NCBI GenBank assembly: GCA_963815355.1
Contig: CAWFGJ010000013.1
Location: 248,001-312,000 of the forward strand
Origin: JAPUEK01 sp963815355
GTDB taxonomy: Bacteria; Pseudomonadota; Alphaproteobacteria; Rhodobacterales; Rhodobacteraceae
Length of the DNA: 64,000 nucleotides
Reading direction: 5' to 3'
Shown: piece by piece, positions 8,557 through 16,124 of the stretch
Position numbering within the stretch: position 1 is the stretch's first letter
How the letters are laid out: the number at the start of each line of letters is the position of its first letter
Notes under the pieces: model-generated
The model's input: the letters and a program-made list of their open reading frames with translations, nothing else
Database searches by the model: none
Told to the model about the DNA's origin: nothing
Translations under genes and position numbers: made by a program

Positions 8557-8874
8557 TCGATTTTTTCGATCACGGAATGGCCGCTTCCTGAAAAGGAGGC
8601 GGCCATTTTGCATTTGGGGCCCTCGTTTCCCTGCCCCAGCCCGGCCCCCTCTACGCACAACGAGCGCCCCGGATCGCGATCCGGTCACTCAACCAGAGGT
8701 TAATGGGGTCGCGAAAAGCCCATGCAAAGACCCCGATCTTTTCGCCTCTGCGCCCCAATCAAGCCACGAATCCACGGCTATATGTGTTCAAGCCGATACG
8801 GGATGCTGCGGAACAGAGGCCCAGCATCAGACCAAGTCGGCGGACCAGAGCAACTCCTAGAAAAGGGTAATACC
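8557..8874 (+). other. flp1-flp2 intergenic region
   Basis: These 318 bp contain the flp1 post-stop hairpin and terminator (to 8609), about 155 bp without recognisable features, and the duplicated leader of flp2 from about 8766. No gene is seen. Confidence 0.6.
8576..8609 (+). terminator. Rho-independent terminator of flp1
   Basis: Stem AATGGCCGC / GCGGCCATT extended inward by CTTCCT/AGGAG around a GAAA loop, then TTT. A separate short hairpin, ATCGA/TCGAT, starts on the stop codon just upstream (8556-8570). Confidence 0.85.
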
Positions 8875-9072
8875 ATGAAATTCTTCAAACTCTTCAAGTC
8901 CTTCAAGAACGACGAATCCGGCGCAGTCACGGTTGACTGGGTTGTGCTGACCGCAGCCATCGTTGGCCTCGGCATGGTCGTGATGGGCACCGTTGGCCAG
9001 GGCATCGAAGACCTCGGCACCGCCATCGTTGACGATCTGGACGGCCGTAGCTCGGGCTACGAAAACCAGTAA
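8875..9072 (+). CDS. flp: Flp-type pilin, copy 2
   Basis: A 65-residue Flp prepilin with exactly the same protein sequence as copy 1. The differences between the two genes are all synonymous (for example GTGACC versus GTCACG for Val-Thr), which indicates either selection on the protein or an older duplication with correction. Processing is expected after Gly16, in front of AVTVDW. It has its own leader and terminator, so dosage of the major pilin may be the point of the duplication. Confidence 0.93.
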   Translation: MKFFKLFKSFKNDESGAVTVDWVVLTAAIVGLGMVVMGTVGQGIEDLGTAIVDDLDGRSSGYENQ

Positions 9073-9093
9073 TCGGTTAACCCGATCAGTAAG

Positions 9094-9126
9094 AGGCCGC
9101 ACCTGGGACAGGGTGCGGCCTTTTTC
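9094..9126 (+). terminator. Rho-independent terminator of flp2
   Basis: Perfect 10-bp stem AGGCCGCACC / GGTGCGGCCT with loop TGGGACAG, followed by TTTTT. Preceded by the stop-codon hairpin ATCGGTTAACCCGAT. Confidence 0.9.
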
Positions 9127-9335
9127 ATTTGTTCGCTGGTTTGCAATGTCTGCACTCTGGGTCCCCCGCACGGAACTGCCGCGCAATGACCCCATTTCCT
9201 CCGCTTCACTGCCGCATTCAGAACACGAATCTCCGGATAAGTGGGGTCAGCCGAAACGGATCGCTGCGGAACAGAGACCCAGCAAAAGCCAACCTGACCG
9301 GTCGACCGAAGCAACATCCAACTCAAGGTATCACC

Positions 9336-9533
9336 ATGAAATTCTTCAAACTCTTCAAGTCCTTCAAGAACGACGAATCCGGCGCAGTCACGGTTGACTG
9401 GGTTGTGCTGACCGCAGCCATCGTTGGCCTCGGCATGGTCGTGATGGGCACCGTCGGCCAGGGCATCGAAGACCTCGGCACCTCGATCGTTGACGATCTG
9501 GACGGCCGTAGCTCGGGCTACGAAAACCAGTAA
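9336..9533 (+). CDS. flp: Flp-type pilin, copy 3
   Basis: A 65-residue Flp prepilin differing from copies 1 and 2 at one residue, Ala50 to Ser in EDLGTSIVDDLDG, in the exposed C-terminal part. The coding sequence otherwise matches copy 2 almost base for base, pointing to a recent duplication or gene conversion between copies 2 and 3. The leader upstream is more diverged than those of the other copies, so expression may differ. Confidence 0.93.
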   Translation: MKFFKLFKSFKNDESGAVTVDWVVLTAAIVGLGMVVMGTVGQGIEDLGTSIVDDLDGRSSGYENQ

Positions 9534-9555
9534 TCGGTTAATCCGATCAAACTGC

Positions 9556-9590
9556 AGGGGCCGCGTCCGGGACAGGACGCGGCCTTTTTC
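9556..9590 (+). terminator. Rho-independent terminator of flp3
   Basis: Perfect 10-bp stem GGCCGCGTCC / GGACGCGGCC with loop GGGACA, then TTTTT. It resembles the flp2 terminator in layout but not in stem sequence. A stop-codon hairpin ATCGG/CCGAT precedes it. Confidence 0.9.
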
Positions 9591-9723
9591 ATTTAAAAAC
9601 CCCCGGTTCCGTCGCAATCCGGACCAAATGGCGTCCCGAATTCGGCCACAAATCGGGGGTAAAAACGTGAGAATGGACCGTTGTGCGATTGAGTAGGATG
9701 GCCGGATCAGAAGGGAAGACGAT

Positions 9724-9915
9724 ATGTTCACTGCCTTTTTGGGCTTCCTGCGGGACGAACGTGGTGCCGTGACGATTGACTGGGTGGTCTTGTCGGCAGC
9801 GGTCATCGGGATGGGAATGGCCGTGCTGACGCCCATTGCCTACCAATCGGACAGTTCGGCGCAGGGCGTGGCTGACTATGTGTCCAGCGTGCCGGTGGGC
9901 TACAGCGAAGAGTGA
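9724..9915 (+). CDS. Divergent Flp/Tad pilin-like protein
   Basis: A 63-residue protein with the same plan as the Flp pilins: a short charged leader (MFTAFLGFLRDERG), then AVTIDWVVLSAAVIGMGM as the presumed mature N-terminus. The remainder differs and ends VPVGYSEE. The Asp5-Trp6 pair is kept. It may be a minor pilin or a second pilin type. AAGGGAAGACG provides a good ribosome-binding site. Only 45 bp separate it from cpaB, with no terminator, so it probably leads the cpaB transcript. Confidence 0.85.
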   Translation: MFTAFLGFLRDERGAVTIDWVVLSAAVIGMGMAVLTPIAYQSDSSAQGVADYVSSVPVGYSEE

Positions 9916-9960
9916 TCCCCCGGCGCAATCCGGGTGTTGGGTGGGAAAAGGGGTACTGAA

Positions 9961-10794
9961 ATGCGGATGATTTTTGGATTGGTCCTTGCGGTCGGCCTCG
10001 CGCTGGCGGGGGCGGCGGTCTATATGGCCAAAGGCTACATCAACAAGACGGAAAGCGCGCTCCAGCAGGAGCTGCAGATCAAGGCCAAGACCGGCGGTCT
10101 GGTTGAGGTCTATGTGGTTACCAGCGCCAAGAACTACGGCGACGCCTTGACGATCAAGGATGTGGAAAAGATTTATTGGCCGAAGAACGCCCTTCCCGAA
10201 GGGATCTATACAGACGAAGCCATGCTGTTCCCCGAAGAGGGCAAACAGCCGCGCTACGTTCTGCGGCAGATGGAGAAATTCGAACCGGTGATGGCCGTGA
10301 AGGTCACCGAACCGGGGCAACAAGCGGGTCTGAACGGCGAGATCGAAAAGGGCATGCGTGCCTTCGCGATCAAGGTGGAAGCCGCCGACTTTCTGCAACC
10401 CGGCGACCGGGTGGACATCTACTGGACCGGCGGCGTCGCGGGCGTAGAAGGTGAGTTGACCCGCCTGATCGAGACGACCATGAAAATCATCGCCGTCGAC
10501 CGGAACGACAAGAAGAGCGCCTCGGACGGCGCGATCATGAGCCGGACCATGACGGTCGCCGCCACACCCGAGCAGGTGGCGCGACTGGCACAGGCCCAGG
10601 CGACGGGGCGACTGGTCATGTCACTGGTCGGCATGGGCGACGAGGCCCGCAGCGGCTTTGTCGAGGTCGACAGCAAGGGGCTTTTGGGCATCACCGCCGA
10701 GCAAGTTGCCAAGGTGGAAGAAGACAAAGTCTGCACCATCAGAACCCGCAAGGGCGCAGAAGTCGTCGAAATCCCGATCCCCTGCACAAACTAA
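9961..10794 (+). CDS. cpaB: Flp pilus assembly protein CpaB/RcpC
   Basis: 277 residues with an N-terminal membrane anchor (MRMIFGLVLAVGLALAGAAV) and then the SAF-like and RcpC domains: KGMRAFAIKVEAADFLQPGD and VDIYWTGG are the characteristic stretch. CpaB/RcpC is a periplasmic partner of the CpaC secretin. The ATG at 9961 has AAGGGG upstream and is preferred over an upstream GTG at 9934. A stem-loop after the gene (10811-10850) separates it from cpaC. Confidence 0.92.
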   Translation: MRMIFGLVLAVGLALAGAAVYMAKGYINKTESALQQELQIKAKTGGLVEVYVVTSAKNYGDALTIKDVEKIYWPKNALPEGIYTDEAMLFPEEGKQPRYVLRQMEKFEPVMAVKVTEPGQQAGLNGEIEKGMRAFAIKVEAADFLQPGDRVDIYWTGGVAGVEGELTRLIETTMKIIAVDRNDKKSASDGAIMSRTMTVAATPEQVARLAQAQATGRLVMSLVGMGDEARSGFVEVDSKGLLGITAEQVAKVEEDKVCTIRTRKGAEVVEIPIPCTN

Positions 10795-10810
10795 ATTGAT
10801 CAAATCTTGC

Positions 10811-10850
10811 GGCGCGGCTACCGTATCTGGGGCCGCGCCGTTGCATTTTT
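10811..10850 (+). terminator. Stem-loop between cpaB and cpaC
   Basis: Perfect 8-bp stem GGCGCGGC / GCCGCGCC with a 13-base loop, followed after five bases by ATTTTT. It may attenuate read-through so that pilin/cpaB and the assembly machinery are expressed at different levels; cpaC would then need its own promoter within 10850-10999. Confidence 0.7.
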
Positions 10851-10999
10851 CCAACCCATTGCGGGCTGTTGCAAGTTATCCACATCAGGAAACGCGCTCA
10901 AGCTTTTGATTCTTGCAAAAAATTGGGGTTTCCGGCATCTTGTGTAATGGAACGGGCAAAAAAAGACCCGGCAGAGGCGTGATCGAAAGGGCAGGTCAC

Positions 11000-12406
11000 A
11001 TGAAACTGCGGAATTTCTTTGCAGCAGGTTTGCTTGGGTTTGCCCTTGCAAGTACCGCGCTGTCACCGCTCGCGGCGCAAACGCTTCGCGTGCTACAGGG
11101 CAGCGAAAGCGCGCCGCTCAATGTACCTATGAACCGCGCTGTGGTGGTGGAAAGCGATGTTCCGTTTGCGGAACTGTCGATCGCCAACCCCGGCATCGCC
11201 GATATCTCTACCCTGTCGGACCGCTCCATCTATGTGTTGGGCAAAACGCCGGGGCGCACGACGCTGACGCTGCTGTCACCAGATGGCAAGCTGATCTCAA
11301 ACGTCGACGTGCACGTCACCCCGGACATCGCGGAATTCAAGGAACGGTTGCAGCAGATCCTTCCGGGTGAGCAGATCGAAGTGCGCACCGCCAATGACGG
11401 GATCGTCATGTCGGGCACGGTTTCCTCGTCGGCCAAACTGGACCGCGCGCTGGATCTTGCAAACCGCTATGCGCCAGAGCGGGTTTCCAACCTGATGAGC
11501 GTCGGCGGCACCCAGCAGGTCATGCTGAAAGTGCGCTTTGCCGAAATGCAGCGGTCGGTATCCAAGAACCTGTCGGCCTCGCTGGGGATGCAGGGCGGCA
11601 ACAATATCGGCGTCGCAGCCGGGTCTGGCGTTCTGGCAGACGGCACCAAGCTTGCCGGGTTGTTCAACGGCGATGCGGTCACCAGCCCCAATGAGGCCGA
11701 AGGGCGCATGACGCTTGGCTTCTCAGCCGGCTCGCTGGAGTTCGCGGTGCTGCTGGAGGCGCTGGAATCCAAGGGCGTGGTGCGGACTTTGGCCGAGCCG
11801 AACCTGACCGCGCTGTCGGGGCAAGAGGCGAAGTTTCTGGCGGGTGGCGAATATCCGATCCCCGTGGCGACGAGCGACGGCTCTATCTCTGTCGAATACA
11901 AACCATTCGGGGTTGAGCTGAACTTTACCCCCGTTGTGGTGGATGGCGACATCATCAACCTGACGATCAACGCGGCCGTGTCCTCTATCGACACCACGAC
12001 CACGCTGCAGGCGCAGGGCTTTTCGATCAACGCCTTCAAACGCCGCGAAACCTCAACCACGGTTGAGATGCGCGACGGGGAAAGCTTTGCCATCGCGGGG
12101 CTTTTGCAGGATGACTTCCGCGATTTGAACGGTCAGGTGCCGTGGCTGGGTGACATCCCGATCCTTGGGGCGCTGTTCCGTTCGGCTGAATACCAGCGCG
12201 CGCAATCGGAACTGGTGATCATCGTGACGCCGCACCTTGTAACGCCCACACGTGGCGAGGCTTTGGCGCTGCCGACGGATCGTATCCGGCTGCCCACCGA
12301 GCGGGAGTTGTTCCTGTTTGGCGATGTGGCGGGCAATCAACGCGGGGCAGCGGGCGAAGTGGCCCGGCAGGATTATTCCGGCTCCTACGGCTATGTGATG
12401 GAGTGA
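11000..12406 (+). CDS. cpaC: Outer-membrane secretin CpaC/RcpA
   Basis: 468 residues. The signal peptide (KLRNFFAAGLLGFALAST, cleaved after LAAQ) is followed by a BON-like/pilus N-terminal domain (VPFAELSIANPGIADIS) and a secretin domain, with QQVMLKVRFAEMQRSVSKNL, VEYKPFGVELNFTPVVVDGD and the closing segment SELVIIVTPHLVTP. The protein forms the outer-membrane channel through which the Flp pilus emerges. The ATG at 11000 is chosen because it gives the signal peptide and has AAAGGGCAGG upstream. The stop is six bases before the next start. Confidence 0.93.
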   Translation: MKLRNFFAAGLLGFALASTALSPLAAQTLRVLQGSESAPLNVPMNRAVVVESDVPFAELSIANPGIADISTLSDRSIYVLGKTPGRTTLTLLSPDGKLISNVDVHVTPDIAEFKERLQQILPGEQIEVRTANDGIVMSGTVSSSAKLDRALDLANRYAPERVSNLMSVGGTQQVMLKVRFAEMQRSVSKNLSASLGMQGGNNIGVAAGSGVLADGTKLAGLFNGDAVTSPNEAEGRMTLGFSAGSLEFAVLLEALESKGVVRTLAEPNLTALSGQEAKFLAGGEYPIPVATSDGSISVEYKPFGVELNFTPVVVDGDIINLTINAAVSSIDTTTTLQAQGFSINAFKRRETSTTVEMRDGESFAIAGLLQDDFRDLNGQVPWLGDIPILGALFRSAEYQRAQSELVIIVTPHLVTPTRGEALALPTDRIRLPTERELFLFGDVAGNQRGAAGEVARQDYSGSYGYVME

Positions 12407-12411
12407 GGCAC

Positions 12412-13071
12412 ATGCGGGCAGGTGGATATCTTCTGGCCGGTGTGGCGCTCTTGGCGCTGACGGCCTGCGACGTGACAAGCTTCACCAGTCGGGAACTGGG
12501 TGCGGAGGTGGATGAGGGCAGCTTTGGCAACCCGAACATGAACAATGAACTGGTGATGACCGGCAAGCTGGATGCCGTTGTCGCCCTTGGCAACCGCTTT
12601 GCCAAGGAAGTGCCGACCACCATCAACTTTGCGTTCAACTCTTCGGATCTGACCGATTCTGCGCGCGCCACCTTGCGCCAGCAGGCTGACTGGATTCGGC
12701 AGTTCCCAGAGGTTCGGTTCAAGGTTTACGGACACACCGACCTGGTTGGTTCGAATGCCTATAACAAAGCCTTGGGCATGCGCCGTGCGCGCGCGGCGGT
12801 TTCTTATCTGGTCAGCCAAGGTATCGGCTCGGCCCGGCTGGAGGCGGTCGTCTCCTATGGCAAGACCCAACCCGTCATCCAGACTCCCGGCCCGGAAGAA
12901 CGCAACCGCCGCACTGTCACCGAAGTGACGGGCTTTGTCGGAAATAACCCGTTGGTTCTGAACGGGAAATATGCGGCAATCATCTTCCGCGAATATGTCG
13001 AGGGCGCCACCAGGCCGCACCCGGATACGACGCAGACGAGCACGCAGGTCGACCCTTCGTCGGGCAACTGA
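12412..13071 (+). CDS. OmpA-domain lipoprotein of the tad locus
   Basis: 219 residues with a lipoprotein signal peptide (lipobox LTAC, Cys at residue 20). The central and C-terminal part is an OmpA-type peptidoglycan-binding domain: TINFAFNSSDLTDSARATLR, then KVYGHTDLVGSNAYNKALGM and RRARAAVSYLV, with SYGKTQPV. It lies between cpaC and cpaE, the place where other tad loci carry cpaD/rcpB. It could anchor the secretin to the wall, taking the role of a pilotin, although it is not homologous to CpaD as far as I can see. A strong terminator follows. Confidence 0.85.
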   Translation: MRAGGYLLAGVALLALTACDVTSFTSRELGAEVDEGSFGNPNMNNELVMTGKLDAVVALGNRFAKEVPTTINFAFNSSDLTDSARATLRQQADWIRQFPEVRFKVYGHTDLVGSNAYNKALGMRRARAAVSYLVSQGIGSARLEAVVSYGKTQPVIQTPGPEERNRRTVTEVTGFVGNNPLVLNGKYAAIIFREYVEGATRPHPDTTQTSTQVDPSSGN

Positions 13072-13088
13072 TCGCCACGCAAGACATC

Positions 13089-13113
13089 AAGGGCCCCAAC
13101 CGGGCCCTTTTTG
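13089..13113 (+). terminator. Rho-independent terminator after the OmpA lipoprotein gene
   Basis: Stem AAGGGCCC / GGGCCCTT with a short CAACC loop, followed by TTTTTG. It closes the cpaB/cpaC/OmpA block and implies a promoter for cpaE in 13114-13315. That region is AT-rich at 13140-13175 and contains TTGACG at about 13159. Confidence 0.9.
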
Positions 13114-13315
13114 TTTGGCCGTTTCTGAAAATCGGCTGAATTCATTAAAAATCAAAGATTGACGATTTTTTAGCCCCAATCTCGCCACCATCCCCCTGCA
13201 CCTTCGGCTCAATGGGAACAGTCTGTCGTGCAATCCGCACGGCGTGGCTATTCCCGCCGACTAGTTTCCTTAATGGGAACGCGGCCGGGGGCCGTCTTTG
13301 GAAGGACGAAGGGCG

Positions 13316-14623
13316 ATGACGAGTGTGGCAAATCTACAGCCTGATCCAGCACCCATTCTGGCGTGCACGATCTCGCGCGATGTGCAGAATTTCGATCTTT
13401 TGATCGATGATATGGAATTGGAGCTGGGCGAAAGTTGGGGCGATCTGTCCTTTGACGACGCCGCGATCTTTCTGACCCAACCGGACTCTGCCACCCTTGA
13501 ATTCGTGGCCATTGCCGTCAACGGCGACGATGAATCCGATCTGACGCGGATCACCGATCTGATCCGCTTGGCAAAAGAAAAGTCGATCAAAGTGATCCTG
13601 ATCGCCGATCAGGTCAGCCCGATTGCGTTGCATCAGCTGTTGCGCCTTGGGGCCGAGGATTTCGTGCCCTACCCGCTGCCCGAAGGCGCGCTGCATGAGG
13701 CGATTGGACGTCTTCGCATACCTGCCCCCCTGCCCGAAGCCGCCCCGGCGCCCGCCGCGGCACCGGTTGCAGCACCCGCAATCGCTGCGGCGATTGACGA
13801 GCCGCATGGCGGCGCGCAACCCGCGTTCAAGGCCAAGGGCGACCGCGACGCCGTGGTGCTTCCCGTGCATGGCCTGGCAGGCGGCGTGGGGTCTTCGACC
13901 TTTGCGGCCAACCTCGCGTGGGAACTGGCCACCGTCAGCAAAACCGATGCGCCGCGCGTGTGCCTGATTGATCTGGATTTCCAATACGGCTCAGCCGCAA
14001 CCTATCTGGATCTGCCGCGCAAAGAGTCTGTTTTTGAGCTGCTGTCTGATACGGAAAGCGCCGACAGCGACTCGCTTTTGCACGCGATGCTTTCGTTCAA
14101 CGAAAAGCTGCATGTGTTGACCGCGCCCGCCGACATGCTGCCGCTGGATATCGTCGGGCCCGATGATGTGGCGCGGATCATTGACATGGCGCGGGCGAAT
14201 TTCGATTTCGTCGTTATCGACATGCCCAAGACCATCGTGGCCTGGACCGAAACGGTGCTGAGCCGGGCGCATGTGTATTTCGCCTTGATGGAGCTTGACC
14301 TGCGCTCGGCCCAGAACGTGCTGCGCTTGGTGCGGGCGTTGAAGGCCGAGGGGCTGCCGCACGAAAAACTGCGCTATGTCTTGAACCGCGCGCCGCGTTT
14401 CACGGATCTCTCTGCCAAGAGCCGGGTCAAGCGGATGGCGGAAAGCCTCGACATCACGATCGAGGTTCAACTGCCCGATGGCGGGCCACCGGTGACCCAA
14501 GCCAACGATCACGGCCTGCCACTGTCGGAAAACGCAGCGAAAAACCCGCTGCGCAAGGAAATCCAAAAGCTCGCCAAGTCGCTCTATGATCTTAACAAAG
14601 CTGTCGAGGCAGGGCGGGGCTAA
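13316..14623 (+). CDS. cpaE: Pilus localisation ATPase CpaE/TadZ
   Basis: 435 residues. The N-terminal 135 residues form an atypical receiver-like domain (IKVILIADQVSPIALHQLLR, GAEDFVPYPLPEGAL), joined by an Ala/Pro-rich linker to a ParA/MinD-like ATPase. The deviant Walker A reads GGVGSSTFAANLAWEL (about residues 189-204), and CLIDLDFQYGS and FDFVVIDMPK provide the other nucleotide-contact regions. TadZ/CpaE proteins place the pilus machine at the pole. The ATG at 13316 has GAAGGACGAAGG upstream. It starts the second transcription block of the locus. Confidence 0.93.
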   Translation: MTSVANLQPDPAPILACTISRDVQNFDLLIDDMELELGESWGDLSFDDAAIFLTQPDSATLEFVAIAVNGDDESDLTRITDLIRLAKEKSIKVILIADQVSPIALHQLLRLGAEDFVPYPLPEGALHEAIGRLRIPAPLPEAAPAPAAAPVAAPAIAAAIDEPHGGAQPAFKAKGDRDAVVLPVHGLAGGVGSSTFAANLAWELATVSKTDAPRVCLIDLDFQYGSAATYLDLPRKESVFELLSDTESADSDSLLHAMLSFNEKLHVLTAPADMLPLDIVGPDDVARIIDMARANFDFVVIDMPKTIVAWTETVLSRAHVYFALMELDLRSAQNVLRLVRALKAEGLPHEKLRYVLNRAPRFTDLSAKSRVKRMAESLDITIEVQLPDGGPPVTQANDHGLPLSENAAKNPLRKEIQKLAKSLYDLNKAVEAGRG

Positions 14624-14651
14624 GCCTCGCCGCTTCTGACTGGGGGAAACC

Positions 14652-16115
14652 ATGTTTTCACGTTTCAAAAAGCCTGACGGACAGCCGAACCGCCCCGCTT
14701 CGGTGGCCCCGGTCGCCTCTGCCGCACCGGCAGCGGCCCGCCCTGCGGCGACAAGCGCATCCAGGGTCAGCATGGGCGGCGTGCGACCTGCGGCCGAACC
14801 GCAACGCAGCCCCGCCGAGGTGGCTGCGGCCGACAAGGAAAAGAAGCGCAAGGACCGCTTGGGGGAGCTGAAGGTCGATCTGCACAAGCGGCTGCTTGAC
14901 AACCTGAACCTTGCGGCTTTGGAGCACGCCTCTGAGACCAGTCTGAAATCCGAGATCGCCGCGATCAGTTCAGAAGCGCTGGACGAGATGTCGGTCTCGC
15001 TGAACAAAGACGACCGGGCCACGCTGAACCAGGAGCTGTATGATGAGGTGATGGGCCTCGGCCCGCTGGAGCCGTTGCTGAAAGACGAGACGGTGAACGA
15101 TATTCTGGTGAACGGGCCGAACCGCATCTTTGTGGAACGCTCGGGCAAGCTGGAACTGACCGACATTACCTTTAAGAACGAACGCCACCTGCTGCGGATC
15201 ATCGACAAGATCGTGTCGGCCGTCGGTCGCCGCGTGGACGAATCGAACCCCTATTGCGACGCGCGCCTTGCAGACGGCAGCCGTTTCAACGTGATGGTGC
15301 CGCCGGTCGCGGTGGACGGAAGCCTTGTTTCCATTCGGAAATTCAAAAAGGAAAAGCTGGGCATCCCGGATCTGGTGCGCTTTGGCGCCTTTACCGAAGA
15401 GATGGGCCTGTATCTGCAGGCCGCCGTCTCAACCCGGCTGAACGTCATTGTTTCGGGCGGCACGGGTTCGGGCAAGACGACCACGCTGAACGCGCTGTCC
15501 TCGTTCATCGACAACAAGGAACGCGTGCTGACCATCGAGGACACCGCGGAACTTCAGCTGCAACAGGTCCACGTGGGCCGCATGGAAAGCCGTCCGGCCA
15601 ACGTCGAAGGCAAAGGCGCTGTGACCCAGCGTGATTGCTTGCGCAACGCGCTGCGGATGCGACCAGACCGGATCATCGTGGGCGAAACCCGCGGTGAAGA
15701 GGTGATCGACATGCTTCAGGCCATGAACACCGGCCACGACGGATCAATGACCACGATCCACGCCAACTCGGCGCGCGACGGGATCAGCCGCTTGGAAAAC
15801 ATGGTGGCGATGGCCGGGATCGAGATGCCGCTGAAGGCCGTCCGGTCCCAGATCGCCAGCGCTGTGAACCTGATCGTTCAGGCCAGCCGTTTGCAGGACG
15901 GCTCACGCCGCATGGTGTCGGTCACCGAGATTACCGGCATGGAAGGCGAAGTGATCTCCATGCAGGAAATCTTTCGTTTTGAACGCCTTGGGGTGGAGCC
16001 AAACGGCAAAATCATCGGTCGTTTCAACGCAACCGGTGTGCGGTCGCACTATTCCGACCGGTTCCGCCAGTGGGGCTATGACTTGCCCGCCTCCATCTAT
16101 GAACCCATTATCTGA
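14652..16115 (+). CDS. cpaF: Pilus assembly motor ATPase CpaF/TadA
   Basis: 487 residues, a type II/IV secretion ATPase that powers Flp pilus extension and retraction. The first 70 residues are a low-complexity Ala/Pro linker. The ATPase core shows Walker A GGTGSGKTT at 269-277, Walker B-type RIIVGE at 340-345 with the following TRGEEVIDML, and the His-box HDGSMTTIHANSARDGISRL. The gene starts 28 bp after cpaE behind TGGGGGAAAC and is followed at 9 bp by tadB. Confidence 0.95.
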   Translation: MFSRFKKPDGQPNRPASVAPVASAAPAAARPAATSASRVSMGGVRPAAEPQRSPAEVAAADKEKKRKDRLGELKVDLHKRLLDNLNLAALEHASETSLKSEIAAISSEALDEMSVSLNKDDRATLNQELYDEVMGLGPLEPLLKDETVNDILVNGPNRIFVERSGKLELTDITFKNERHLLRIIDKIVSAVGRRVDESNPYCDARLADGSRFNVMVPPVAVDGSLVSIRKFKKEKLGIPDLVRFGAFTEEMGLYLQAAVSTRLNVIVSGGTGSGKTTTLNALSSFIDNKERVLTIEDTAELQLQQVHVGRMESRPANVEGKGAVTQRDCLRNALRMRPDRIIVGETRGEEVIDMLQAMNTGHDGSMTTIHANSARDGISRLENMVAMAGIEMPLKAVRSQIASAVNLIVQASRLQDGSRRMVSVTEITGMEGEVISMQEIFRFERLGVEPNGKIIGRFNATGVRSHYSDRFRQWGYDLPASIYEPII

Positions 16116-16124
16116 GGTCATGAC

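Larger units (their letters stand above)
8250..9590 (+). repeat. Three tandem flp modules (leader, gene, terminator)
   Basis: Three copies of one transcription-unit-like module lie in a row, at about 8250-8609, 8766-9126 and 9225-9590. Each has a related leader starting about 107 bp before the ATG (GAATCCCCGGCTATATG, GAATCCACGGCTATATG and a diverged GAATCTCCGGATAAGTG), a 65-codon pilin gene, a small hairpin on the stop codon and a GC-rich terminator. Copies 2 and 3 are the closest in the coding part; copies 1 and 2 are the closest in the leader. Confidence 0.85.

Noticed and set aside
13131..13315. CtrA-type TTAA-N7-TTAA boxes upstream of cpaE or flp.
   Set aside because: Isolated TTAA half-sites occur, but I found no correctly spaced pair.
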